Part shown: positions 35,186 through 43,144 of the stretch, piece by piece | How the letters are laid out: each line of letters starts with the position of its first letter | Position numbering within the stretch: the first letter of the stretch is position 1 | Assembly: GCA_902786265.1 (NCBI GenBank) | Contig: CADACE010000046.1 | Location: forward strand, 1 to 52,769 | Reading direction: 5' to 3' | DNA: 52,769 nt | Origin: an uncultured Chloroflexota bacterium | GTDB taxonomy: Bacteria > Chloroflexota > Anaerolineae > Anaerolineales > Anaerolineaceae | Notes under the pieces: generated by a model | What the model was told of the DNA's origin: nothing | Databases searched by the model: none | Seen by the model: only the letters and a program-made list of their open reading frames with translations | Program-made: the position numbers and the translations under genes

Positions 35186-35258
35186 GCAGCCTTCCAAAGC
35201 TGATTTGTCTGCCCCGGAGTACAGCCTTCTTCAGGGCCTGTCCCCGTAAGAATGTCAA
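35186..35258. repeat. Dispersed repeat copy B
   Basis: Second copy of the element at 31421-31503, ending in GGGCCTGTCCCCGT, which links it to the GGGACAG palindrome family. Confidence 0.55.
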
Positions 35259-35261
35259 ACG

Positions 35262-35289
35262 AAAAAAGCCGCCCCTGTCTCAGGACGGC
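35262..35289 (-). terminator. Terminator of the secreted-protein gene
   Basis: On the minus strand GCCG-CCTG pairs with CAGG-CGGC (one-base and two-base bulges), followed by six Us. It lies 22 bases past the stop at 35312. Confidence 0.8.
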
Positions 35290-35311
35290 CTCTTCGTCGT
35301 TTGATTCGTTA

Positions 35312-36304
35312 TTATTCCACAGGAGCGGGTTCGGCTGCGGGTTCGGCGAACAGGGTATTCAGTTCTTCGCTCCACATCGCATTCAGGCCTTCCGCCGTGC
35401 GCATTTCGCCGCCGTATTCGACCGCCATGTATTCCGGATTATTGATCAGGAACTGTTCCAGATCATACGCGACCATCGCCCGGCCGAATTCGATCTGGTT
35501 CATGATTTCCTCGATCGGATCCGCGGCTCCCGCTTCAGCCAGCATCGCCTCGATGGAAGGCTTGTAATTCTCACCGTCTTCCGAGAACTTCGCGTCCACG
35601 ACGGAGAAATTGCCCGCCTCATCCGGTTTGACAGTGAACATCACGACATCCGAGCAGCCGCTGACGAAAACCAGCCGGTTTGCTTCATTCCTGACGAAGT
35701 TGAGCTGGGTCAGATAGTTTATGGTCCGGGTCTCCATATTGGAGTAATCCGCGAACTCCGCGTGCTCTTCCGTAAACAGTGCGCAATTTGAAACAAACTG
35801 GATCTCGGCGGGATCCATCATATCGGCATTGTGGTCCTTGTAGTATTGTTCCTCCGCCGCACGAATGCTGCCGATCATCGCCATATATGCATCCAGGTCC
35901 TCACCGAAATCGAAATTTCCGTCGCCGGTCACCCCGGTCAGGAACGACATCGCGTAATCCATGAGGGAATCCATGTTGAAGCTGATGCCTTCGCTCTGCA
36001 CCTTATCAACAAGTGAACTGACGACCGTGCCGAGTTCAGATCCAGCCTTGCCCAGCTGTTCACCGGCTGCGGTGATCACCGCGTCAATATCGGTCCCGGC
36101 GGGGAGCACATCAGCCAGCGGGCCGCCTTCCCCAAACAGCGATTTCAGGAACCCTCCCGAGGACTCTTCTTCTTGTGCGGGCTCCGCTTCCGGAGCAGTC
36201 TCCTGCGCGGTCTCTGCTTCTGTGACAGCTTCCTGTGCGTACACGGCAGACACGGTCAGAGCCATGATCAAAACAAGGATCAGCAATAAATTTCGTAATT
36301 TCAT
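35312..36304 (-). CDS. Secreted protein of unknown function
   Basis: A 330-residue exported protein: Sec signal MKLRNLLLILVLIMALTVSAVYA with cleavage before QEA, then an acidic linker of Glu, Ala and Pro (about 24-50), and a helical domain. There is no lipobox. The composition is strongly acidic, and the C-terminus is again Ala/Glu/Pro-rich (FAEPAAEPAPVE). Two cysteines (NCALFTEE and SGCSDVV) could form a disulfide. A GGAGG site eight bases upstream supports the start. I do not recognise a family. It neighbours the Sel1 protein and the 1087-residue protein on the same strand, each with its own spacer. Confidence 0.8.
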   Translation of the reverse strand: MKLRNLLLILVLIMALTVSAVYAQEAVTEAETAQETAPEAEPAQEEESSGGFLKSLFGEGGPLADVLPAGTDIDAVITAAGEQLGKAGSELGTVVSSLVDKVQSEGISFNMDSLMDYAMSFLTGVTGDGNFDFGEDLDAYMAMIGSIRAAEEQYYKDHNADMMDPAEIQFVSNCALFTEEHAEFADYSNMETRTINYLTQLNFVRNEANRLVFVSGCSDVVMFTVKPDEAGNFSVVDAKFSEDGENYKPSIEAMLAEAGAADPIEEIMNQIEFGRAMVAYDLEQFLINNPEYMAVEYGGEMRTAEGLNAMWSEELNTLFAEPAAEPAPVE

Positions 36305-36630
36305 AAAAATACCTCCGTTTTTTCAACGTCACTGATTATTATATACAGAAATCCGTCTCACACGTTTTGAGAGGATGAGGATCGAGGGACCAGGATCGAG
36401 GGATTAGGGATTAGGGGGCAGTGGTCGGATGGTGGTTAGTAATTAGTGGTTAGTAATCGGCAGTCAGTGGCAATTGACTTCACTCCTCACCTTTCACCTT
36501 ATTCCTTACTTTTCCCCTTTCACTTTTCACCTTTCACCTTATCCCCTGCTCCTTTTACCCCATCTCCCCGGAGAAGAAACGGGCGGGGAATCAGAGCTTT
36601 TCCCCCTGCCCGGAGATGTTCTTTCATCCT
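36305..36630. other. Intergenic region, 326 bases
   Basis: No gene. Most of it is the long heptad array (36371-36552), then a GC-rich hairpin: CATCTCC near 36560 pairs with GGAGATG near 36613, with GGGCGGGG/CCCCCTGCCC-like arms inside, between the array and the stop of the Sel1 gene. Confidence 0.7.
36371..36552. repeat. Long heptad repeat array (26 units)
   Basis: Twenty-six consecutive 7-base units in unbroken phase. The first units are AGGGATT-like (purine-rich), the middle ones GGTTAGT/AATTAGT-like, and the last ones TTTCACC/CCTTTCA-like (pyrimidine-rich). The change of type and strand bias within one phase-locked array is striking. Non-coding. Confidence 0.85.
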
Positions 36631-38016
36631 TTATAAACCGGATCCGGACGCTCCCGGGAGAAAGTTTACGGCATTTTTATCGACCCAGCCCGTATATCCG
36701 TCATGGGTCTTTACCTGGATCCAGATTTTTCCGTCAGATTCCCTGGCCTTTCCCATATCCGTAAGCCTGACTCCTGTCAGAACAGCTTTCATGACAATGC
36801 CGTCAGCGGCGGGCGATTCTCTCAATAAGGTATCTTTGATCACAACCAGTGTTTCGTTGACTGTGATCAACAGATCCTCCAGGTGTTCCTGTCCTTTCGT
36901 ATCGTCCTGTCCCGCTGACAAGCGATACCATTTCAGAGCCTCATCGTAATCCTGTTCAACAAAATATCCGTTTTCATACATAACGCCCAGTCTCATCTGC
37001 GCATGGGAATTTTCCTGGTCAGCCGCCAGCTGATACCATTTAAATGCTTCCTCATAAGACTGCTCAACACCATATCCATAGAAATAACATTGGCCGAGCA
37101 TTCTCTGCGCAAAATCATATTCCAGCTCCGCACTTGACCGGAACCATTTTACTGCCTCGGCATAGTCCTTTTCCGCTCCAAGACCAAGATAATATTGTCT
37201 TCCGATCGCGTATCTCGCATATTTGGCATCCGCGCTGTCCCCGGAGGCTGTGATCAGATAATATTCCCTTGCTTTTTCATAGGATTGTTCAACGCCATAT
37301 CCGTGCGAATACATATAGCCAAGCATATATATCGCATCCGCATCGCCCTGATCAGCTGCCATCTGAAACAATCTGAATGCTTCTTCATAGGATCGTTCAA
37401 CACCTTGTCCGTATGCATACATATAGCCCAGGTCAAATTGCGCTCTTGCATCCCCCTGATCAGCTGCCAACTGATATAATCTGGACGCTTCTTCATAGGA
37501 TTGTTCGACATAGTGTCCATAGTAATACATCAGCCCCAGATTAAACTGCCCGGCTGCATATCCCTGATCGGCAGCCAACCGGTACAATCGGAAAGCTTCC
37601 TCATAGGATTGTTCTGCGCCATTCCCAAGATAGTACATCAGGCCCAACATATTCTGTGCTCCGGCATATCCGGCTTCTGCGGCGAGAAGCAGATATTCCA
37701 GAGCCTTTTCATAATCTCCGGAATCATAAGCATTTTTGCCGAGAGTATAAAGCTCTTCAGGACCGGCGGTCAGACCCTCTTTTTCCGCTGCCGTGCCCTG
37801 CGTTTGCTGCCAGGCTGCCGCGGCTATGGGATCTGACATCAGCACTGTCAAAGCCATTACACATGCCAGAAGGATCAGCCCCGCCTTTTTGAGCGCAGTA
37901 CAGGCTCCCCGGCCGGCGGTGCTTGAACCGCACTGCGAAGCAGGGTCCGGACAGGCTGCAGGATGCTGTTTGCCGCTGTACCTGCAAGTCAGTTTCATGT
38001 TCTCTTTGTTTCCCAT
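36631..38016 (-). CDS. Sel1-repeat protein with C-terminal SH3-like domain
   Basis: A 461-residue membrane-anchored or exported protein. A hydrophobic segment (GLILLACVMALTVLM, about 45-60) follows a 40-residue polar N-terminus. Then come about seven Sel1/TPR-like repeats of 36 residues (LGLMYYLGNGAEQSYEEA and variants, about 85-385), a short linker, and an SH3b-like domain (about 395-455, ending KTHDGYTGWVDKNAVNF). Sel1 repeats mediate protein contacts, and SH3b domains often bind cell wall. I chose ATG 38016 with AAGGGAG ten bases upstream. The partner is unknown. Confidence 0.87.
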   Translation of the reverse strand: MGNKENMKLTCRYSGKQHPAACPDPASQCGSSTAGRGACTALKKAGLILLACVMALTVLMSDPIAAAAWQQTQGTAAEKEGLTAGPEELYTLGKNAYDSGDYEKALEYLLLAAEAGYAGAQNMLGLMYYLGNGAEQSYEEAFRLYRLAADQGYAAGQFNLGLMYYYGHYVEQSYEEASRLYQLAADQGDARAQFDLGYMYAYGQGVERSYEEAFRLFQMAADQGDADAIYMLGYMYSHGYGVEQSYEKAREYYLITASGDSADAKYARYAIGRQYYLGLGAEKDYAEAVKWFRSSAELEYDFAQRMLGQCYFYGYGVEQSYEEAFKWYQLAADQENSHAQMRLGVMYENGYFVEQDYDEALKWYRLSAGQDDTKGQEHLEDLLITVNETLVVIKDTLLRESPAADGIVMKAVLTGVRLTDMGKARESDGKIWIQVKTHDGYTGWVDKNAVNFLPGASGSGL

Positions 38017-38098
38017 ATACTTACTCTCCCTTTGATATTCGATTTTTACGTATTTCATATTATAACGCATAAAAAATAGTATCGGAGAGGAAAACCAG

Positions 38099-38127
38099 TG
38101 AGTCAGGGAACCTGTCCCCGTGACTCA
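38099..38127. repeat. GGGAACCTGTCCC palindrome with TGAGTCA/TGACTCA arms
   Basis: Seven-base arms (38099-38105 and 38121-38127) enclose GGGAACCTGTCCCC, another GGGACAG-family copy between divergent genes. Confidence 0.7.
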
Positions 38128-38182
38128 TTTCCGTTTATTAACGACTTAACAAAAATCGTCAAAAAAGGACAATTCCCAATCT

Positions 38183-38210
38183 TTGCGAAAAAAGGGGCCT
38201 CCTTTATAAT
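38183..38210 (+). promoter_or_regulatory. Promoter of the second sugar transporter
   Basis: -10 TATAAT (38205-38210) with a weak -35 TTGCGA (38183-38188), spacer 16 bases. The leader before the binding protein is about 55 bases. Confidence 0.6.
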
Positions 38211-38271
38211 GCATTCAACGTTATGACAGAGATGTCATTCAGTCTTTATCAAGAACTAAAGGAGAAAAATC

Positions 38272-39522
38272 ATGAAAAAATCTGTTATGCTGCTGGTGAT
38301 CGTTATGCTGCTTGCCGCAGTACTTTCGGCTGCTGCTGAAAATGTTACCCTGAATGTTGTCACCTCTTACGGCGGCGATGACGGGAACCGCGCGAATTTC
38401 GAAGCGGCTGTCGCCGAATATGAAGCTCAGACCGGAAACAAGGTCAATGACGGCTCCGCCACCTCCAACGAGGAATGGAAAGCCCGTGTCCTGACCGATT
38501 TCGAAACCGGCTCCGAACCGGATGTCCTGTTCTTCTTCACCAACGCTGACGCCGAACCGTTCATCAAAGCCGGAAAAGTCGTCTCCATCGATGAGATCCG
38601 CGCCGAATATCCGGATTACGCCACCAACATGAAAGATTCCATGCTGGCAGTTGCTTCCGACGGCAAGAATTACGCTGTGCCTTCCTATGGCTTCTGGGAA
38701 AACATGTTCGTCAACAAATCCGTCCTGGACGCCTGCGGCATTGCAGTCCCCGGTCCGGATTACACCTGGGATCAGTTCCTTGCTGACTGCCAGACCATCC
38801 TTGACAATGGTTACACTCCGATTGCCTGCTCTCTGGTTGAAGTTCCTCATTACTGGTTCGAATTCGTCGTCATGAACAACGGCACCATCGACAACCAGCT
38901 GGACGTCCCCACTTCCATGGATGACGCCGCTGCCGCCAAATGGGTCGCCGGCCTGAACGACATCAAGGACCTCTATGAACGCGGATTCTTCCCGAAGAAC
39001 ACACTGACCGCCACCGACGCTGAAACCGTCGCCATGTTCGGTGAAGGCGAAGCTGCCTTCCTCATCGACGGCTCCTGGAAGGTCGGTTACTTCACCGGCA
39101 ATCACGAAGATACACTGGAAGACTATGTCATCTCCTACGTCCCCGGTAAGGGCGACCGCAAGGCCAGCGAAGCCATCGGCGGTATCTCCATGGGCTACTT
39201 CATCACCACCAAAGCCTGGGAAGATCCCGCGAAGCGCGAAGCCGCTGTCGAATTCGTCAGCTACCTGACCTCCGATGATGTACTCTCCCGCTTCGTCACC
39301 ACCGAAGTCACCGCCCTGGTCAACGGCGCAAAACCGGAAGGCCTGAACATCCTTCAGCAGTCCGCCGCGGACGCCAATGCCTCCATCACCGGCGTTGTCG
39401 GTGCCGTGCAGGACACCATCACCTCTGAAGCGAAGGGTGACCTCTTCGGAAACGTCCAGAACGTCGTGACCGGCAAGATGACCGCAGAAGAAGCAGTTGC
39501 CTCCGCAATCGCGCTGAACTAA
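38272..39522 (+). CDS. Carbohydrate ABC transporter substrate-binding protein (family 1)
   Basis: A 416-residue exported solute-binding protein of the MalE/UgpB type. It has a Sec signal of about 22 residues (ending LSAAAEN) without a lipobox cysteine. The mature N-terminus VTLNVVTSYGG and the internal YAVPSYGFWENMFVNKSVLDACGI are typical for oligosaccharide-binding proteins. It is followed by a perfect terminator (39536-39563) that should keep it more abundant than its permeases. A cognate ATPase is not encoded here; such importers often share an MsmK-like ATPase. The ligand is unknown. Confidence 0.94.
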   Translation: MKKSVMLLVIVMLLAAVLSAAAENVTLNVVTSYGGDDGNRANFEAAVAEYEAQTGNKVNDGSATSNEEWKARVLTDFETGSEPDVLFFFTNADAEPFIKAGKVVSIDEIRAEYPDYATNMKDSMLAVASDGKNYAVPSYGFWENMFVNKSVLDACGIAVPGPDYTWDQFLADCQTILDNGYTPIACSLVEVPHYWFEFVVMNNGTIDNQLDVPTSMDDAAAAKWVAGLNDIKDLYERGFFPKNTLTATDAETVAMFGEGEAAFLIDGSWKVGYFTGNHEDTLEDYVISYVPGKGDRKASEAIGGISMGYFITTKAWEDPAKREAAVEFVSYLTSDDVLSRFVTTEVTALVNGAKPEGLNILQQSAADANASITGVVGAVQDTITSEAKGDLFGNVQNVVTGKMTAEEAVASAIALN

Positions 39523-39535
39523 ACTGAATCAAATG

Positions 39536-39563
39536 AAAAGGGGCTGCTCAGGCAGCCCCTTTT
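39536..39563 (+). terminator. Terminator behind the binding-protein gene
   Basis: AAAAGGGGCTGC (39536-39547) pairs perfectly with GCAGCCCCTTTT (39552-39563) around a four-base loop. Partial readthrough would feed the permease genes. Confidence 0.9.
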
Positions 39564-39735
39564 AGGATATAAGGTTTAGCGTATAGCGATCAGGCAGGAA
39601 TTCATTGAAAAAGTCCATTCTTTGATATCAACCGGGTACAGATCATGAAATCCGACCGCCGCACTCTGACCACTATACCCTAAACCCTACACCCTAAGCC
39701 CTGATTTGCCCTATACCCTAAACCCCATACCCTGA
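39564..39735. repeat. Inverted pair of heptad runs
   Basis: Left run (39564-39598) with AGCGTAT/AAGGTTT-type units; right run (39661-39735) with ACCCTAA/CCCTATA-type units. The left arm 39571-39593 is imperfectly complementary to 39700-39726, so the two runs can form a long hairpin between the binding-protein and permease genes. Confidence 0.75.
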
Positions 39736-39764
39736 AACTGTAAACGAAAGGACGGAACCCAACT

Positions 39765-40691
39765 ATGAAATCGATGATTTACAAAAAGAAATCACCGCTG
39801 CTCGTCTTCCTGGTGCCGGCATTTCTGTTCATCATTGTCTTTTTGTACTACCCGTTTTTCCGGAACATCATCAACACCTTCCTCTCCATCGGCGGTCTGG
39901 GACGCGCCGCGGAGGGAGTAAACACACCCTGGTACGAGAACTATCAGCGTCTGTTCACCGATCCCTACATGCGGACCGCGATGAAAAACACCGCTATCCT
40001 GATCGTATGCACGGTCGTCTTCCAGGTGGGGATCGCGCTGGGGCTCGCCCTGCTGGTGGACAATATCAAGCGCGGGCAGCAATTTTTCCGCACGGTCTAC
40101 TTTTTCCCGATCGTCATCTCCGCCACCGCGCTGGGGCTGATGTTCAACCTCATCTTCCTCTACAAAGGCGGGATGATCAACCAGCTGCTGCTGAACCTCG
40201 GCATGATCAATTATGAGGTGAAGTCCAACGGCAGGATGATCGTGGAATGGATCGACTGGAAGGACAAAGCCCACTTCATGTTCACGATGTTCCTTCCCGT
40301 CATGTGGCAGTACGTCGGGTTCTATTTCGTCATCATCGTCACGGGCATCAACAACATCCCGACCGACCTCTATGAAGCGGCAGCGCTCGACGGGGCGGAC
40401 GGGTGGAAGAAGACCATCTATATCACACTGCCGATGCTGCGCAACGTGCTGCGGACCTGCCTGGTGCTTGCCATCACCGGTGCGCTCAAGGTGTTCGACC
40501 TGCCCTGGGTAATGTTCGGCGCCGGGATGCCGGAAAACAACGGCTGGCTGACCGGGACTTACATGTACGATCAGACCTTCAACCGCATGAACGTCGACTA
40601 CGGGTCCACCATCGCAGTGTTCATCGTCGTGCTGGGCATTATCCTGTCCAATGCAGCGAATCGTCTCATCAAACCGTCAGAGGATCTGTAA
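39765..40691 (+). CDS. Carbohydrate ABC transporter permease (MalF/UgpA type)
   Basis: A 308-residue permease with about six membrane helices. The cytoplasmic EAA loop, here DLYEAAALDGADGWKKTIYITLPMLRN, contacts the ATPase. It begins after AAAGGA and lies ten bases ahead of the second permease. The two form the membrane part of an importer for oligosaccharides. The length is normal for the family. Confidence 0.95.
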   Translation: MKSMIYKKKSPLLVFLVPAFLFIIVFLYYPFFRNIINTFLSIGGLGRAAEGVNTPWYENYQRLFTDPYMRTAMKNTAILIVCTVVFQVGIALGLALLVDNIKRGQQFFRTVYFFPIVISATALGLMFNLIFLYKGGMINQLLLNLGMINYEVKSNGRMIVEWIDWKDKAHFMFTMFLPVMWQYVGFYFVIIVTGINNIPTDLYEAAALDGADGWKKTIYITLPMLRNVLRTCLVLAITGALKVFDLPWVMFGAGMPENNGWLTGTYMYDQTFNRMNVDYGSTIAVFIVVLGIILSNAANRLIKPSEDL

Positions 40692-40701
40692 GGAGGCCGC
40701 A

Positions 40702-41565
40702 ATGGGGAATAAAGCGAAAAAACTGAGTGTATCCACCGGGATAATCTACGCGGTCCTGATTTTCTGGGCACTGACAACGATCTATCCGTTCATCTGGGTG
40801 ATCCTGAATTCCTTCCGCAAGAAGGGCTTGATCCTGAGCGATTCCTTTTCCCTGCCGCTGGGAGACGCCTTCACCTGGGAGAACTACATCACCGCCTGGC
40901 AGCGGTCTGATTTCAAGAACGCGTACCTCAACAGCTTCCTGATCTCCGGGACGGTCACGGTCATCGTGATCATCCTCGCGGGGCTCGCCGCTTACGGGCT
41001 GGTCCGCTACACCTTCCGCGGCAGAGGGCTGCTCTACAGCCTCATCATGGGCGGGATGATGTTCCCGGTATTCGCGACTATCATCCCGGTTTTCCGAATG
41101 GAAGTTATAATGGGAATAGCGGGACAGGGCAACCGCTGGCTGAGCATGCTGGCTGTGATCCTGCCGCAGATCGCCGGGAATCTGTGCTTCTCGATCATCG
41201 TGCTGATGGGCTTTATCCAGTCTGTGCCGATCGAGCTGGAGGAAAGCGCTTATCTGGACGGGTGCAATGTGTTCCAGATCTATTTCAACATCATCATCCC
41301 GGCCGCTAAATCCTCCTTCGCGACTGTCGCCATCTTCACCTTCCTGTGGAGCTACAACGACCTGTTCACGCAGTCATTCTTCCTGCGCTACCCGAAGGAG
41401 AAGGCAATCACCGGCTTGCTGAACGAGATCAGCTCCCAGGCCGGCGTGAACTACGGGCTGATGGCTTCTTCAGTGGTTCTGGTGGTGATCCCGGTGCTGG
41501 TGATCTATGTTGCGCTGCAGAAGCACATCATCAAGGGACTGACCGCCGGGGCGATCAAGGGATAG
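40702..41565 (+). CDS. Carbohydrate ABC transporter permease (MalG/UgpE type)
   Basis: A 287-residue permease with six predicted helices and the EAA-type loop ELEESAYLDGCNVFQIYFNIIIPAAKS. I chose ATG 40702 with AGGAGG five bases upstream; the longer frame starts inside the previous gene. It pairs with the permease before it. A heptad run separates it from the response regulator gene. Confidence 0.95.
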   Translation: MGNKAKKLSVSTGIIYAVLIFWALTTIYPFIWVILNSFRKKGLILSDSFSLPLGDAFTWENYITAWQRSDFKNAYLNSFLISGTVTVIVIILAGLAAYGLVRYTFRGRGLLYSLIMGGMMFPVFATIIPVFRMEVIMGIAGQGNRWLSMLAVILPQIAGNLCFSIIVLMGFIQSVPIELEESAYLDGCNVFQIYFNIIIPAAKSSFATVAIFTFLWSYNDLFTQSFFLRYPKEKAITGLLNEISSQAGVNYGLMASSVVLVVIPVLVIYVALQKHIIKGLTAGAIKG

Positions 41566-41570
41566 GTTTG

Positions 41571-41654
41571 GTGACTGGTGACTGGTGGCTGGTTTCTGGT
41601 GATTGGCAGCTGATGGTCTGTAACTGGCACCTGACACCTGACACCTGAAACCTG
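41571..41654. repeat. Heptad repeat array, 12 units ending mostly in CTG
   Basis: Twelve 7-base units in constant phase, from GTGACTG-type on the left to ACACCTG-type on the right, filling nearly the whole gap between permease and regulator genes. GGTG on the left can pair with CACC on the right at heptad spacing. Confidence 0.85.
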
Positions 41655-41665
41655 AGGGAGAGTGC

Positions 41666-42394
41666 ATGAAAAAGTATCGCGTTGTGATCATTGATGACGA
41701 GCAGATCATCGTCGAGGGATTGCGGAAAGTCGTCAAATGGGCGGACTTCAACTGTGAGGTCGCCGGGACCGCGAATAACGCCCGCACCGGCACCGCTCTG
41801 ATCCGCGAGATCGAACCGGATATTCTGATCACGGATATCTGCATGCCCGGGCAGGACGGACTTACCATGCTGGCGGGGCTGCGCTCCGAATTTCCCGACC
41901 TGCAGGTCACGGTGCTCACCGGATACCGCGATTTTGCCTATGCGCAGGAAGCGATCCGCCTGGGGGTTACGCGATTTCTGCTCAAGCCCTCGCGGATGGC
42001 GGAGATCAACGAAGCGCTGACCGCCATGACCGCGAAACTGGGGAACAAAGAGCCCGCCCATGAAGATCAGAATACGGGGTCCTTTATCTGCAACCAGGCG
42101 GTGGCCTATATCGAGGAGCATTACGCGGAGAAACTCACGCTGCAGGACGTCGCGGACCGCTGCTATGTCTCGCAATGGCACCTTTCCAAGCTGCTGAATA
42201 AATACACCGGGCAGAGCTTCCTCGACACCCTGAACCGCACCCGCATTGAGGCGGCGAAGGAACTGCTCAGGGATCCGAAGCTAAAGGTCGGCGACATCGG
42301 GCTGATGGTCGGCTATGCGGATACGGCTCACTTTTCGAGGATCTTCAAAAAGCTGACCGGCGTCAGCGCAAACGAATACCGCAACCGCTTATGA
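41666..42394 (+). CDS. YesN-type response regulator (receiver + AraC HTH)
   Basis: A 242-residue DNA-binding regulator. Residues 1-120 are a receiver domain with phospho-Asp57 in DILITDICMPGQDG and the acidic pair IIDDE. Residues about 140-242 are an AraC-type double HTH (LTLQDVADRCYVSQWHLSKLL and VGDIGLMVGYADTAHFSRIFK). There is no middle domain, so it is shorter than many YesN proteins. It follows the ABC permeases and probably controls the transporter in response to sugar. No kinase is adjacent; the YesM-type kinase at 23743 is a possible partner. Confidence 0.94.
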   Translation: MKKYRVVIIDDEQIIVEGLRKVVKWADFNCEVAGTANNARTGTALIREIEPDILITDICMPGQDGLTMLAGLRSEFPDLQVTVLTGYRDFAYAQEAIRLGVTRFLLKPSRMAEINEALTAMTAKLGNKEPAHEDQNTGSFICNQAVAYIEEHYAEKLTLQDVADRCYVSQWHLSKLLNKYTGQSFLDTLNRTRIEAAKELLRDPKLKVGDIGLMVGYADTAHFSRIFKKLTGVSANEYRNRL

Positions 42395-42426
42395 TTTTTT
42401 GCATAATACTATGCGAATTAAAGACG

Positions 42427-42978
42427 TTATTCCCGTCCCCATAATGTCACGATGAAGGGCTGGATATTCAGCTTCGGCAGGATCTTCTCCGTCAGATCTT
42501 TGGTCGCGAAGCGGATCGAACTCGTATTCTCACACGGATGGCAGCCGAAATACTCTTCCTTGAGGACATCCTCATCGATCACAAGCCGGACCCGGTGATC
42601 CTTATCGTTCATCAGCCCCAATACCGAGACACTGCCGGGATGCAGGTCCAGGAACTGCGCCATGTATTCCTCTTCCCCAAAGGAAAGACGGCTGATGCCC
42701 ATCTGTTTGGAAAGCTCCTTCGTCTTGAACGGCTTGTCGCCGGGCATGATGAGCAGGTAGAAATTGGTCTTCTGCCGGTTGCAGAGGAAGAGGTTTTTGC
42801 AGATATGCACGCCCAGGATAGCGTCCACGCGTTCGCAGACTTCCATCGACGTCGCCGGCTCATCCGGGTGATCGGTGCGGTCAAAGGCAATGCCAAGTTC
42901 ATCCAGAAATTTATAGCTTCTGATCTCTCTGTCGCTTCTCCCGGTCATATCCGCCGGTGATCCATGGAATAATTCCAT
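42427..42978 (-). CDS. YbaK/PrdX-type aminoacyl-tRNA deacylase
   Basis: A 183-residue single-domain editing protein that hydrolyses mischarged tRNA, probably Ala-tRNAPro as in PrdX/ProX proteins. NLFLCNRQKTNFYLLIMPGD and KELSKQMGISRLSFG match the family core with its conserved lysine region, and GSVSVLGLMND the later motif. A GGAGG site lies seven bases before the ATG. It is monocistronic and convergent with the response regulator. Confidence 0.9.
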   Translation of the reverse strand: MELFHGSPADMTGRSDREIRSYKFLDELGIAFDRTDHPDEPATSMEVCERVDAILGVHICKNLFLCNRQKTNFYLLIMPGDKPFKTKELSKQMGISRLSFGEEEYMAQFLDLHPGSVSVLGLMNDKDHRVRLVIDEDVLKEEYFGCHPCENTSSIRFATKDLTEKILPKLNIQPFIVTLWGRE

Positions 42979-43144
42979 ACGTTTTTCCTCCGCTTTTTTT
43001 TCCGCATTTATTTTACTGCTGTTTTAATCATTTTACGCTTATTTGTTGAAAGGGAAGAATTAGATAAAAAGGCGGCGCACATAAGTGCGGTTCTGCTGTG
43101 TCGGCTGTTCGCCAGCAGCAGAACCGGCCACATGTGCTTCGTTA

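Larger units (their letters stand above)
34790..35311. other. Intergenic region, 522 bases
   Basis: Upstream region of the 1087-residue gene. No gene seen. It contains dispersed repeat copy B (35186-35258) and a minus-strand terminator (35262-35289). A TATACA -10-like site lies just upstream of the large gene. Confidence 0.5.

Noticed and set aside
36371..36552. CRISPR array
   Set aside because: There are no conserved repeats of 23-47 bases with unique spacers; the period is 7 bases throughout.
39661..39735. Telomere-like CCCTAAA repeats
   Set aside because: The units vary and share only their 7-base phase with other heptad runs; the position is internal and intergenic in a bacterial chromosome.
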